A stretch of 64,000 bases of DNA, taken from Bog-756 sp963812525. GTDB lineage: Bacteria; Actinomycetota; Acidimicrobiia; Acidimicrobiales; RAAP-2. The notes below the pieces were generated by a model. It did not search any database. It saw only the letters and a list, made by a program, of their open reading frames with translations, and had not been told where the DNA came from. Both the position numbers and the translations under genes were made by a program. Below, piece by piece: positions 46,032 through 55,636 of the stretch (position 1 is the first letter of the stretch; the number at the start of each line of letters is the position of its first letter). The DNA lies in assembly GCA_963812525.1 (NCBI GenBank), contig CAWEVL010000004.1, positions 372,001 to 436,000 of the forward strand. The letters are read 5' to 3'.

Positions 46032-47990
46032 ATGTCCGACGACTCGCAGGTCCCGACCGGAGCAATGGTGCCGGTGACGGCTGAGTCCATCGACCCGCGC
46101 TATGACAAACCATTCGTCGATGTCAGCGAGGACAGAAGCGATCCCGTGCCTCATCGCTACGTGCACGGGGGATTCACCGGGACTGACGCGCGGTTCTCCC
46201 TGTACGTCCCGCCAGCTGACCTCTACCAGGGACGCTTCTTCCAGAACACCTACCCGATGGCGCTGAGCGAGGACGTCGGCCCGTTTCCGATCGCCTTCGA
46301 CGTGGCGACCGGGAACATCGGCTTCACGATGGCGAGTGGTGCCTCCTACCTCCAGACGAACCTGGGCGGCGCCGATCGGGTGTCGGAGGATGACGCGACC
46401 ATCGCGGCCTACCGGGTCAATGCGGCGGCGGCAAAGTATTCGCGGGTGATCGCCGCAGAGCTCCACGGCGAGCATCGGCCGTACGGCTATCTGTTCGGTG
46501 GCAGCGGCGGTGCCTACCAGGTCGTCGGTGCCGCGGAGAACACGGCCGGGGTGTGGGATGGATTCCTTCCCTATGTGTTGGGCACCCCGAACTCAATCCC
46601 CAGCATGTTCACGGTCCGCATGCACGCGCTGCGGGTGCTCAGGCGGCGCAACCGGTTCCCCGGCATTCTGGACGCCATTGAGCCGGGTGGGAGTGGCGAC
46701 CCCTACGAGGCGCTTGACGAGGAGGAGCGCGGAGCGCTCGACGAGGCGTTGCGGCTCGGCTTTCCGATGCGCGGCTGGTGGAATCACGAGCGGTTGACCA
46801 GTGGCTACTTCTCGAACGTCGCCGGTCTCGTTCCGGCGGTGGATCCAACCTACGTGGACGACTTCTGGAATGAGCCGGGTTACCTGGGCAGCGATCCGAC
46901 CTCCTCGATTGGCGCCGAACGGGCTCGGTTCGACACGTCGGTCGTGGCGGTGATCGATGGCTTCCCGACGCAACTCGAGCTTGCGGACGTGCCCGAGTGG
47001 GACAGCGCTGACGCCCACCTGGTCCTCACGAGCGGTGCCTCCGCCGGTCGGAGCCTCCCCATCGCATCGGTTGACGGGAAGACCCTGGGATTCGGGTTCT
47101 CGGTCGACTTCGGGGTGCTGGGCGGCATCCGGGTGGGCGACCGCGTGCACATCGACAACTCCTGGCCCCTCGCCTTGCAGACCTACCAGCGTCACCAGGT
47201 CCCGACACCGGACCTGTACGCCTGGGACCAGTTCCGTAAGCCCGACGGCACGCCCGCCCACCCACAACGAGGGGTGCTGGTCGGCCCGGTGGCAACCCGA
47301 GCCACTGCCGGTTCCGAGCTCACCGGCCACATCAACGCCAAGATGCTGGTGATCGAAGTACTGATGGACATCGACGCTCTGCCGTGGCAGGCCGACTGGT
47401 ACCGCGCAACGGTGCGGAGAGCGCTGGGTTCGGGGGCCGACGACGAGTTCGCCCTGTGGTTCATCGACCATGCGCAGCACGACGATCCGCCGACGGTCGA
47501 CGCCCATGCCCACACCGTCAGCTACGGCGGGGCGCTGCAGCAGGGGTTGCGCGACCTGAGCGCGTGGGTCGAGAGGGGTGACCGGCCGCCGGACACCACC
47601 TACGAGGTCGTCGATACCCAGGTCCGGCTCCCGGCCGGTGCGGTCGCCCGTGGAGGCATCCAACCAGTGGTCGAACTGACGGTCGCCGGAGGAGACCGCG
47701 CTGCGGTCTCCGTGGGCGAGCCCGTAACCTTCACGGCCACGATCGAGGTGCCTCCCGGCGCCGGCGAGGTGGTAGCTGCGGAATGGGACTTCGAAGGGGT
47801 CGGCTCGTTTCCCGACCCAGCGAGGGTCGACCGCCCGCAGTTCCTGATTCGGCTGTCGGCGACGCACGCATACGGTGCGCCGGGCACGTACTTCCCGGTC
47901 CTTCGGGCCACCTCACAGCGCGAGGGTGACGTGCGAACGCCGTACGGTCGAGTTCAGAACATCGCGCGGGTACGGGTAGTCGTCGCCTGA
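46032..47990 (+). CDS. putative alpha/beta-hydrolase with C-terminal PKD domain
   Basis: A 652-residue protein. The N-terminal part looks like an esterase of the alpha/beta-hydrolase fold: the strand FSLYVPPADLYQGRFFQNTY, the helix AAYRVNAAAAKYSRVIAAEL, and a nucleophile elbow PYGYLFGGSGGAYQVVGAAE with Ser in G-G-S-G-G (about residue 158). Other landmarks are AKMLVIEVLMDIDALPWQAD and LWFIDHAQHDDPP, where Asp and His could complete a triad. Residues about 555-650 are a PKD-type beta-sandwich: VGEPVTFTATIEVPPGAGEV, AAEWDFEGVGSFPDP, THAYGAPGTYFPVLRATS. No signal peptide is evident. Third codon positions are noticeably less G/C-biased than in neighbours, hinting at recent acquisition. I do not recognise the family. 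Confidence 0.6.
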   Translation: MSDDSQVPTGAMVPVTAESIDPRYDKPFVDVSEDRSDPVPHRYVHGGFTGTDARFSLYVPPADLYQGRFFQNTYPMALSEDVGPFPIAFDVATGNIGFTMASGASYLQTNLGGADRVSEDDATIAAYRVNAAAAKYSRVIAAELHGEHRPYGYLFGGSGGAYQVVGAAENTAGVWDGFLPYVLGTPNSIPSMFTVRMHALRVLRRRNRFPGILDAIEPGGSGDPYEALDEEERGALDEALRLGFPMRGWWNHERLTSGYFSNVAGLVPAVDPTYVDDFWNEPGYLGSDPTSSIGAERARFDTSVVAVIDGFPTQLELADVPEWDSADAHLVLTSGASAGRSLPIASVDGKTLGFGFSVDFGVLGGIRVGDRVHIDNSWPLALQTYQRHQVPTPDLYAWDQFRKPDGTPAHPQRGVLVGPVATRATAGSELTGHINAKMLVIEVLMDIDALPWQADWYRATVRRALGSGADDEFALWFIDHAQHDDPPTVDAHAHTVSYGGALQQGLRDLSAWVERGDRPPDTTYEVVDTQVRLPAGAVARGGIQPVVELTVAGGDRAAVSVGEPVTFTATIEVPPGAGEVVAAEWDFEGVGSFPDPARVDRPQFLIRLSATHAYGAPGTYFPVLRATSQREGDVRTPYGRVQNIARVRVVVA

Positions 47991-48186
47991 CGGGTGGATC
48001 CATGGGGCGTCCCCCCGCGGTGCCCCCGCTCCTCGCCGTCGACCCGGCCCGGGTGGGGCGCCAGCCGGTAGCCGGGCGCGGCGCCATCGACCATGTGGTG
48101 GTCAGTGCGGTCGGGCACCGCCCTGACCAGGTTGTCTACGATGTCTTGACACAGCAAGTCTCCGATGTCCCGCGACATCACAGGGG

Positions 48187-48260
48187 TGGGGCTAGCTGGA
48201 ATCGAACCAGCGACCTCAGCATTATCAGTGCTGCGCTCTAACCAACTGAGCTATAGCCCC
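48187..48260 (-). tRNA. tRNA-Ile (GAU anticodon)
   Basis: Reading the minus strand from 48260, a complete cloverleaf can be drawn: acceptor GGGGCTA pairing with TAGCCCC, D-arm GCTC AGTTGGTTA GAGC, anticodon stem CAGCA/TGCTG around loop CTGATAA (anticodon GAT), and T-arm GCTGG TTCGATT CCAGC. The CCA end is not encoded. The position directly after gyrA is the usual actinobacterial arrangement. The 196 bases between it and the PKD gene hold nothing else that I recognise. Confidence 0.96.
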
Positions 48261-48345
48261 GTAAACCGGTGCACGACGCTACACCAAGGCCCGGACGGTC
48301 CGACAAGGCGTGGGGTCGCCACCGGCTGCCCCATCGGGCGCCGGG

Positions 48346-50820
48346 CTACCCCTCCTCCGACACCTCGCCGGCCACCGGGGCCACCGCAGCCACGGCGTCA
48401 CCCTCGTCGAGGTTCATCACCCGGACACCGGTGGCGTCCCGGCCCTGCGAGGCGATCTCGCGTACAGCGGTCCGGATGACCACGCCGGTGGTCGAGATGA
48501 GCAGGATCTCGTCGTCGAGCCCGGCCATGAACGCGGCGACCACCTTGCCCCGCTTGGCCGTGAGGCGGATGCCCCGGACCCCCTGGCCCCCACGGGCCTG
48601 GCGGTTGAACCGCTCCACCTTGGTCCGCTTGCCGTAGCCGGCGTCGGTCACCAGCAGGATGTCGGCCTCGTCGCGGGCGATGTCGCAGGACACCACCTCG
48701 TCCCCGGCCTTCAGGCGGACGCCCCGGACCCCGGCTGCGTCCCGGCCCATGGCCCGGACGTCCTGCTCCGAGAAGCGGATGGTCATTCCGGACCGAGTGA
48801 CCAGGAAGACGTCGTCGTCACCATGGGTCTCCACCACCCGCACCAGTTCGTCGGCGTCCCGGAGATTGATGGCGATGAACCCTTCGCGCCGCGACTTGTC
48901 GTACTCGCTGAACGCCGTCTTCTTGATCTGGCCGAGCTTGGTGGAGAACACCAGGTAGTTGTCGGCCGCGAAGTCCCGCGTGCCGATGATCGCCTGGATG
49001 CTCTCGTTGGGAGCCAGCGGCAACAGATTGACGATGGCCGTACCTCGCGCCGTCCGCTCCTTCATGGGGATCTCGAGCGCCCGCAGGCGGAACACCCTCC
49101 CCCGGTTGGAGAACAGCAGCAGGTGGGCGTGAGACGAGGTGTGCACCACGTCGTCGATCAGGTCCTCCTCCTTGAGCTTGGCCCCCTGGACACCCCGGCC
49201 ACCGCGGCCCTGGGTGCGGAAGGCGTCAGCCGACACCGCCTTGATGTAGCCGGCCCTGCTCATGGTGACGACCAGCTCCTCGTCGTCGACCAGATCCTCC
49301 ACGTTCATGTCCCCGGGATCGTGGGTGATCTGGGTCCGGCGGTCGTCGGCGAACTTCTCCTTGATCTCCCCCATCTCCGTGGCGATGACCCCCCGCAGCT
49401 TGGCCGGATCGTTGAGGATCGACTCCAGCTCGGCGATCTCCTCCACCAGCTTGGCCATCTCGTCGTCGAGGTTGGACCGGCCCAGGCGGGTGAGACGCGA
49501 CAGCGTCATGTCGAGGATGTGGTTGGCCTGCTCCTCCGAGAAATCGAACGGGGTCGCCCGTAGGGCCTCCAGTGCCGCCGGCCGGTCGTCCGACCCCCGG
49601 ATGGCGGCGATGACGGCGTCGAGCATGTCGATGGCCTTGAGCAGGCCCTCGACCACGTGGGCCCGGGCCCGGGCCTTGTCCAGCAGGAACTGCGACCGCC
49701 GGGTGACCACCTCGACCTGGTGGGCCACATAGTGAGTCAGCATCTGGGCCAGGTTGAGCGTGCGGGGCACCCCGTCCACCAGCGCCACGGCGTTCACACT
49801 GAAGCTGGTCTGCAGCGGGGTCTGCTTGAACAGGTTGTTCAGCACCACGTTGGCGTTGGCGTCACGCTTGAGCCGGATGACCAGGCGGGTCTTGCCCCCC
49901 GACGAGTCGTCCTGCGCCTCGGCGATGCCGTCGATGTCGCCCGTGCGGACCAGCTCGGAGATCTTCTTCTCCACCGTGGCCACCGACGTCTGGTAGGGCA
50001 TCTCGGTCACCACGATGCGGGTGGCCCCGTCACGGCCCTCGTCGATCTCGGCGACGGCCCGCAACTTGATCGATCCCCTGCCCGTGCGGAGCGCATCGAG
50101 GATGCCCTGGCGCCCGAGGATGAGGGCGCCGGTGGGGAAGTCGGGTCCCTTGACGAACTCCATCAGGTCGTCGGGCGTGGCATCGGGGTGCTCGAGAAGG
50201 TGGACGGTGGCGTCGATGACCTCGGCCAGGTTGTGGGGGGGGATGTTGGTGGCCATCCCCACCGCGATCCCTTGCGACCCGTTGACCAGGATGTTGGGGA
50301 AGCGCGAGGGCAGGACCGTCGGCTCCTCGGAGGTGGCGTCGTAGTTGGGGGTGAAGTCGACCGTCTCCTGGTCGATGCCGGCCATCAGCTCCAGGGCCAG
50401 CGAACCCAGCCGGCACTCGGTGTAGCGCATGGCCGCCGGACCCTCGTCCGGCCCGGTGCCGCCGAAGTTGCCGTGCCCGTCGACCAATGGGTGGCGCATG
50501 GAGAACTCCTGGACCATGCGGGCCAGCGCCTCGTAGATCGAGGAGTCGCCGTGGGGGTGATACGAGCCCATGACGTCTCCGACCACCTTGGCGCACTTGG
50601 TGTGGGGTCGGTCGGGGAGCAGCCGCTGGTCGTACATGGAGTAGAGGATGCGGCGGTGGACCGGCTTCAGACCGTCCCGGACATCAGGGAGGGCCCGTGA
50701 CACGATGACCGACATCGAGTACTCGAGGAAGGAGCGCTCCATCTCCTCTTGGATCTCGATGGGCTCGATGAAGCCGGAGACGTCCTCGTCGGTGTCCGAT
50801 CCCCCGGCTGTCGTCGTCAC
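48346..50820 (-). CDS. gyrA: DNA gyrase subunit A
   Basis: An 824-residue subunit that cuts and rejoins DNA during supercoiling. The winged-helix region has DVMGSYHPHGDSSIYEALAR, and the catalytic Tyr is in AAMRYTECRLG. The C-terminal beta-pinwheel carries the GyrA box QGRGGRGVQG (about residue 535), required for DNA wrapping. In the quinolone-resistance-determining segment, Ser is kept at the position equivalent to E. coli Ser83, while Glu replaces the usual Asp at the Asp87 equivalent, a conservative natural change. The start is GTG. An acidic tail (ending VAGEVSEEG) closes the protein. It follows gyrB by 80 bases on the same strand. Confidence 0.97.
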   Translation of the reverse strand: MTTTAGGSDTDEDVSGFIEPIEIQEEMERSFLEYSMSVIVSRALPDVRDGLKPVHRRILYSMYDQRLLPDRPHTKCAKVVGDVMGSYHPHGDSSIYEALARMVQEFSMRHPLVDGHGNFGGTGPDEGPAAMRYTECRLGSLALELMAGIDQETVDFTPNYDATSEEPTVLPSRFPNILVNGSQGIAVGMATNIPPHNLAEVIDATVHLLEHPDATPDDLMEFVKGPDFPTGALILGRQGILDALRTGRGSIKLRAVAEIDEGRDGATRIVVTEMPYQTSVATVEKKISELVRTGDIDGIAEAQDDSSGGKTRLVIRLKRDANANVVLNNLFKQTPLQTSFSVNAVALVDGVPRTLNLAQMLTHYVAHQVEVVTRRSQFLLDKARARAHVVEGLLKAIDMLDAVIAAIRGSDDRPAALEALRATPFDFSEEQANHILDMTLSRLTRLGRSNLDDEMAKLVEEIAELESILNDPAKLRGVIATEMGEIKEKFADDRRTQITHDPGDMNVEDLVDDEELVVTMSRAGYIKAVSADAFRTQGRGGRGVQGAKLKEEDLIDDVVHTSSHAHLLLFSNRGRVFRLRALEIPMKERTARGTAIVNLLPLAPNESIQAIIGTRDFAADNYLVFSTKLGQIKKTAFSEYDKSRREGFIAINLRDADELVRVVETHGDDDVFLVTRSGMTIRFSEQDVRAMGRDAAGVRGVRLKAGDEVVSCDIARDEADILLVTDAGYGKRTKVERFNRQARGGQGVRGIRLTAKRGKVVAAFMAGLDDEILLISTTGVVIRTAVREIASQGRDATGVRVMNLDEGDAVAAVAPVAGEVSEEG

Positions 50821-50900
50821 GTCCTGGCATGCGGTGTCCTTCTCCGTCTCATTCGTCTCGTGCCGGGCGGCGCCGTACGCCCCCGGTCCCCTCGGCCTCC

Positions 50901-52850
50901 TCAGATGTCGAGGAAGCGCACGTCCTTGGCATTGGTCTGGATGAAGTGCCGCCGGAGCTCGACGTCCTCACCCATCAGCACCGAGCACACCTCGTCGGCC
51001 ACCGCCGCCTGCTCCACGGCCACCTGGAGGAGCGACCGCCGGCCCGGGTCCATGGTGGTGTCCCGCAGTTCGCCGAAGTCCATCTCGCCGAGTCCCTTCA
51101 GCCGCTGGAAGTCGGCCTTGTGGTCGGGCTTCTCGGCCAGGAAGGCCGCCTTGGCCGCGTCGTCCTTCAGGTAGATCTTCTCCTTGCCCACCAGCGTGGA
51201 GTAGAGGGGCGGCTGGGCCACGTAGACGAAGCCCCCCTCCACCAGCGGCTTCATCTGCCGGAAGAAGAACGTCAGCAGGAGGGTCCGGATGTGCGACCCG
51301 TCCACGTCGGCGTCGGCCAGGATGATGATCTTGTGGTAGCGGGCCTTGGTGACGTCGAAGTCCTCGGCCAGGCCGGCGCCGATGGCGGCGATGAGCGCCT
51401 GGATCTCGGTGTTCTTGAGCATCTTGTCGATGCGGGCCCGCTCGACGTTGAGGATCTTCCCCCGGATGGGCAGGATGGCCTGGGTCTTCGGGTTCCGGGC
51501 ATCCTTGGCCGAGCCTCCGGCCGAGTTGCCCTCCACGATGAACAGCTCGCTCTCGCGGGGATCCCGTGAGGAGCAGTCCACCAGCTTGCCGGGCAGTCCG
51601 GCACCGTCCAGGGAGGACTTGCGCCGGGTGAGGTCGCGGGCCGACTGGGCTGCCACCCGGGCCCGGGCCGCGGACATGCTCTTCTGGATGATCTGGCCCG
51701 CCTCCCGGGGATTCTCCTCGAACCACTCGGCCAGCTTCTCGTTGGTGGCCCGCTCGACCAGGGAGCGCACCGGTACGTTCCCCAGCTTGGCCTTGGTCTG
51801 GCCTTCGAACTGCGGATCCTCCAGTCGGACCGAGATGATGGCCGTGAGGCCCTCACGGATGTCCTCGCCCCGCAGGTTCTCGTCCTTCTCCTTCAACGTC
51901 CCCTTGGCCCGGGCGTACTTGTTGGCCACATTGGTGAGGGACTTCTTGAACCCCTCCTCGTGCATGCCGCCGTCGATGGTGGAGATCCCGTTGGCGAAGG
52001 AGTGGATGCTCTCGTAGAAGCCGGTGTTCCACTGGAGGGCCAGCTCCACCTCCATGGTGTCTTCCTTCTGCTCGAGTGAGCTGACCTTGCGGAAGAGCGC
52101 CTCCTTGGAGGCGTTGAGGTGCCGGACGAAGTCGACGATCCCGTCCTTGTACTTGAAGATCTGCGACACCTTGCCGTCGGGCCGGTCGTCCACGAATCGG
52201 ATCTCGAGCCCCTTGTTGAGGAACGCCATCACCTGCAGTCGCTCCATGACCGTCTGAGCCCGGAACTCGACCTCCTCGAAGATCGAGGCGTCGGGCCAGA
52301 AGGTCACGGTGGTTCCGGTCCGACCCCGGGGCGCCTTGCCGGTGACCTCGAGTTTGCCCACCGGCTTGCCACCGTCCTTGAACTCCAGGACGTGGTGGTC
52401 GCCGTCGCTGTCGATCTCCAACACCAGCCGGGTGGCCAGGGCGTTGACCACGGAGACGCCCACACCGTGGAGACCGCCCGACACCTTGTAGCCCCCGCCC
52501 TCGCCGAACTTGCCGCCGGCGTGGAGCACGGTGAGCACCACCTCGGCCGCCGACTTTCCCTTCTGGTCCTTCATGGGTCCGGTGGGGATGCCCCGCCCGT
52601 TGTCGGCCACCCGTACGCCGCCGTCGGCCAGCAGCGTCACGTCGATCTGCGTGCAGTAGCCGGCCATGGCCTCGTCCACCGCGTTGTCGACCACCTCCCA
52701 CACCAGGTGGTGGAGTCCGGTCGGCCCGGTCGATCCGATGTACATGCCCGGTCGCTTCCGCACCGGCTCCAGACCCTCCAGCACGGTGATGTCCTCGGCG
52801 TTGTAGGTCGGCTGATCCACGTCGTCGTCGTCCTCTTTTTTCAGCGCCAC
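50901..52850 (-). CDS. gyrB: DNA gyrase subunit B
   Basis: A 649-residue ATPase subunit. GHKL motifs: EVVDNAVDEAMAGYC, DNGRGIPTG, and the lid GGLHGVGVSVVNALA. The transducer and Toprim parts follow, with KLGNVPVRSLVERATNEKLA, IVEGNSAGGSAKDARNP (catalytic Glu) and the metal-binding DADVDGSHIRTLLLTFF. The Toprim motif reads E-G-N-S-A-G-G, with Asn (codon AAC) where nearly all GyrB have Asp. The C-terminus KDVRFLDI is standard. It belongs to the dnaA-dnaN-recF-DUF721-gyrB-gyrA run. The DUF721 gene ends 159 bases upstream, so it may have its own promoter there. Confidence 0.97.
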   Translation of the reverse strand: MALKKEDDDDVDQPTYNAEDITVLEGLEPVRKRPGMYIGSTGPTGLHHLVWEVVDNAVDEAMAGYCTQIDVTLLADGGVRVADNGRGIPTGPMKDQKGKSAAEVVLTVLHAGGKFGEGGGYKVSGGLHGVGVSVVNALATRLVLEIDSDGDHHVLEFKDGGKPVGKLEVTGKAPRGRTGTTVTFWPDASIFEEVEFRAQTVMERLQVMAFLNKGLEIRFVDDRPDGKVSQIFKYKDGIVDFVRHLNASKEALFRKVSSLEQKEDTMEVELALQWNTGFYESIHSFANGISTIDGGMHEEGFKKSLTNVANKYARAKGTLKEKDENLRGEDIREGLTAIISVRLEDPQFEGQTKAKLGNVPVRSLVERATNEKLAEWFEENPREAGQIIQKSMSAARARVAAQSARDLTRRKSSLDGAGLPGKLVDCSSRDPRESELFIVEGNSAGGSAKDARNPKTQAILPIRGKILNVERARIDKMLKNTEIQALIAAIGAGLAEDFDVTKARYHKIIILADADVDGSHIRTLLLTFFFRQMKPLVEGGFVYVAQPPLYSTLVGKEKIYLKDDAAKAAFLAEKPDHKADFQRLKGLGEMDFGELRDTTMDPGRRSLLQVAVEQAAVADEVCSVLMGEDVELRRHFIQTNAKDVRFLDI

Positions 52851-53008
52851 GGGCGCGCCCTTTCCAATATCGAGTGACTGGTCGGGAACCAGTGGGACGG
52901 CGCCGTCGGCGATGCGCCCAGGGCGCTGCGGAGACGGTCGCGATCCCCCGATTCCAAGTCCCCAGTGTAGCCCTCAGGTGTGACGTATCCGACCGATGGT
53001 CGGGACCG

Positions 53009-53338
53009 TCAGGGGGCCGGTGAGCGCTGGACCTTGACCTCCACCCGACCGGGACGGGGCAGGCCCGTCTCCTCGGCCACCCGGTCGAGCAGGAGGTCGC
53101 CCATGCCGCGTACCTGCGTGGCCCAGGCGGGGTGGTCCACGGCCACCACGAGGGACTCCGTGTCCAGCCGCACCGGCCGGACGTGCTCGGCCATGGCCGG
53201 GCCCACCATCTCGGACCAGTGGGCGAAGAGACGCCCCAGACCCCGTGAGTCCTGCATGCCCAGCTTCCTGGACACCGCGTCGAGGGAGGCGTCGAGGGAC
53301 CGCGGGCCGGGGTCGCCGCGGGACGACCGTGGCACCAC
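53009..53338 (-). CDS. DUF721 (DciA-like) protein
   Basis: A 109-residue protein of the DUF721 family, which includes DciA, a factor for helicase loading in bacteria without DnaC. The core block LGRLFAHWSEMVGPAMAEHV with the conserved Trp is visible, then DTESLVVAVDHPAWATQVRG (the other family mark) and a basic end. The start GTG overlaps the recF stop (TAGTG) and has GGAGGAG five bases upstream; a second GTG follows immediately. The position between recF and gyrB is typical for actinobacteria. Confidence 0.88.
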   Translation of the reverse strand: MVPRSSRGDPGPRSLDASLDAVSRKLGMQDSRGLGRLFAHWSEMVGPAMAEHVRPVRLDTESLVVAVDHPAWATQVRGMGDLLLDRVAEETGLPRPGRVEVKVQRSPAP

Positions 53339-54454
53339 TACTGCTCCTCCGGATCCAGCGTCGGAGTGGGGCTCGGCGGTCGGGCGTGGGCGCCGGCCTC
53401 CACCTGGTAGACCCGGGCCGGGACCACCTGGTGGGGCGCAGGCAGCGCGGTCGTCAGGAGGGCCTGGCCCGGATGGCAGCCCGGCCAGCAGGGCGCTCGA
53501 CCGGAACGGGTCGAGCTCGGAGAACACGTCGTCGAGGAGGAGGACGGGGGCCGAACCCAGCCGCTCGGTGGCCAATTGGTGGGCGGCCAGCTGGAGAGCC
53601 AGGGCCAGCGACCGCTGCTCACCCTGGGAGGCGTGGGTCCGGCCGGAAAGTCCGTCCACCGCGAGGTCGAGCTCGTCCCGGTGGGGCCCGACCGAGGAGA
53701 CACCCCGTTCGACGTCCTTGGTCCGGCACTCGGCGAGGGCCTCGATGAGCCGGCCCGACCACGACCGCACGTACCCCATGCCGACCTCCGTGCTGGTCCC
53801 GGCCAGCCTCGAGTAGTGAGCCTCGGTGATCGGGCCCAACTCCGTCACCAACTGCTCGCGGGCCTCGACCAGTGCCGTCCCGACGGCGTCCAGCCGGGTG
53901 TCCCACACCTCCAGGGTGTCCGCCACCTCCGGGGTCAGCCGGCGGCCGCTGGTGCGCAGCAACGCCGCCCGCTGGCGGAGGATCTTGTCCACATCCTCGG
54001 CGGCCCGGGCTGCTTTGGGGTCCACCACGGCCAGGGTCTCGTCGAGGAAACGGCGGCGCTCCGCCGGCCCGGCGCGGACCACCCCGATGTCCTCGGGGGA
54101 GAACACGGTGGTCCGTAGGGCCGGGTGGAGGTCCCCCCGGCGGCGGACGGTCTGCCGGTTGACCATGGTCCGGGACCGCCCGGCCGCTGACACCTCGGCC
54201 TCGATGGTCATCGCTCGGCCCTCCACCAGGGTTTCAGCCCGCAGGATGGCCCGATCCGCCCCTCGGCGGACCATGGCCTCTCGGGGAGACCCCCGGAAGG
54301 ACTGCAGGGTCGAGAGATAGGCGACCGCCTCGAGGACGCTGGTCTTGCCGGCCCCGTTGCGTCCGGTGATCACCGTGGTGCCGACCGGGTCGGGCTCGAT
54401 GGTCAGGTCGACGATGTTCCGGAAGTCGGTGATGGTCAGGGAGACGAGGAGCAT
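53338..54454 (-). CDS. recF: DNA replication and repair protein RecF (one GC-unit break)
   Basis: An SMC-like ATPase of about 372 residues that loads RecA at gaps. VTITDFRN-type start (LTITDFRNIVDLTIEP), Walker A ITGRNGAGKTSVLEAVAYL, signature THASQGEQRSLALALQLA and Walker B APVLLLDDVFSELD. The frame fails after ALLAGL near 53477; restoring one GC unit gives GLRHPGQALLTTALPAPHQV, the correct family C-terminus, ending LDPEEQ at the TAG that overlaps the DUF721 start. An intact recF is expected in the organism, so this single break is useful evidence that the lesion arises in the data. Confidence 0.94.
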
Positions 54455-54478
54455 GACGGTCTGGCGGCCGTCGGGTGC

Positions 54479-55636
54479 TCAGGACACCCGCACGGGCATC
54501 AGCAGGTACCGGAAGTCGGTCTCCTCGGCCGCCCGGACCGTGGCCGGCTTGGTGGCGTCCACCGTTTCCAGCAGCACCTCGTCCCCGGTGACCGCCTCGA
54601 CCCCGTCGATCAGATAGGTGGGGTTGAAGGCGATGGTGAGTTCGGCCCCGTCGAAGTCGGCGTCCACCGTCTCGCTGGCGTCGCCGACCTCCTGGGACAC
54701 CACCGTCAGGTCGACCCCACCGGGCCGCATGGACAGACGGACCGGGGTGGTGTTGTCCCTGACCAGCAGTCGCACCCGCCGGAGGGCGTCGAGCAGGGAG
54801 TCCTTGCCCACATGGAGGCGGTTCGGGTACTCCGCCGGGATCAGCTGGCGGTAGTCCGGGTAGCTCCCGTCGAGCAGTCGGGTGCTTACCTTGACGCCCC
54901 CGGCGGTGAAGGTCACGTCGTGGTCACCGACCGACAGTCCCACGGTGGGGCCCTCCCCCTCGTCACCCCGGTCGCCGTCGGTCCCGGCCGAGGCGGCTTC
55001 CTTGGCCGTGGACCCGAGGACAGAGAGCTTCTGCAGCTCGGCCAGGGCCCGGGCGGGGACCAGGATCTGCGCGGTGTCGGCCAGGGCGTCACTCCCGCCG
55101 ATGTCCCGCATGGCCAACCGGTAGGAGTCGGTGGCCACCAGGCGCACCCCGTTCCCCTCGGCGGCGATGAGGACGCCGGTGAGGAGCGGTCGGGCATCGT
55201 CGCTCGAGGCGGCACGGACCACCTGACGCAACGCACTGGCCAGGCTGCTGGCCGGGAGGAACGTTGCCGGCTGGGGTGGTTCGGGTAGGGACGGGAAGTC
55301 GTCTACCGGGAAGGTGCGCAGACTGAACCGCGACCGGGCTGCGCCGATCTCGACCTTCTCCCCCTCGGCCTCGATGGTCACTGCACCGGGTTCCAGCGAC
55401 CGCACGATGTCCGCCAGGAGCCGGGCCGGGGCCACGCAGACCCCGTCGGCGATCCCGATGGCCTCGGTCGAGGCGTGCACGGTCAGGTCGAGATCGGTAC
55501 CCACCACGGCCAGGTGGTTTCCGGTCGCCTCGATTCGCACTCCGCTCAACGCCATGGTGGAGGTGCGTGCACTGACCGCACGGCCTGCAGTGGTGAGTAC
55601 GTCCACCAAGGAGTCACGCTCGCATCGAAACTTCAC
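54479..55636 (-). CDS. dnaN: DNA polymerase III beta sliding clamp
   Basis: A 385-residue ring-forming processivity clamp made of three similar domains: MKFRCERDSLVDVLTTAGRA at the start, ALRQVVRAASSDDARPLLTG in the middle and GSYPDYRQLIPAEYPNRLHV in the third. The C-terminus FRYLLMPVRVS contributes to the hydrophobic groove that binds partner proteins. An insert of about 20 acidic residues (GTDGDRGDEGEG) in the middle domain is somewhat longer than usual. It lies 24 bases before recF and about 310 bases after dnaA, leaving room for origin elements. Confidence 0.97.
   Translation of the reverse strand: MKFRCERDSLVDVLTTAGRAVSARTSTMALSGVRIEATGNHLAVVGTDLDLTVHASTEAIGIADGVCVAPARLLADIVRSLEPGAVTIEAEGEKVEIGAARSRFSLRTFPVDDFPSLPEPPQPATFLPASSLASALRQVVRAASSDDARPLLTGVLIAAEGNGVRLVATDSYRLAMRDIGGSDALADTAQILVPARALAELQKLSVLGSTAKEAASAGTDGDRGDEGEGPTVGLSVGDHDVTFTAGGVKVSTRLLDGSYPDYRQLIPAEYPNRLHVGKDSLLDALRRVRLLVRDNTTPVRLSMRPGGVDLTVVSQEVGDASETVDADFDGAELTIAFNPTYLIDGVEAVTGDEVLLETVDATKPATVRAAEETDFRYLLMPVRVS

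Noticed and set aside
45990..48186. An integrative element at tRNA-Ile carrying the PKD gene
   Set aside because: I found no direct repeat of the tRNA 3' end, no integrase and no second boundary. Only the codon use is suggestive.
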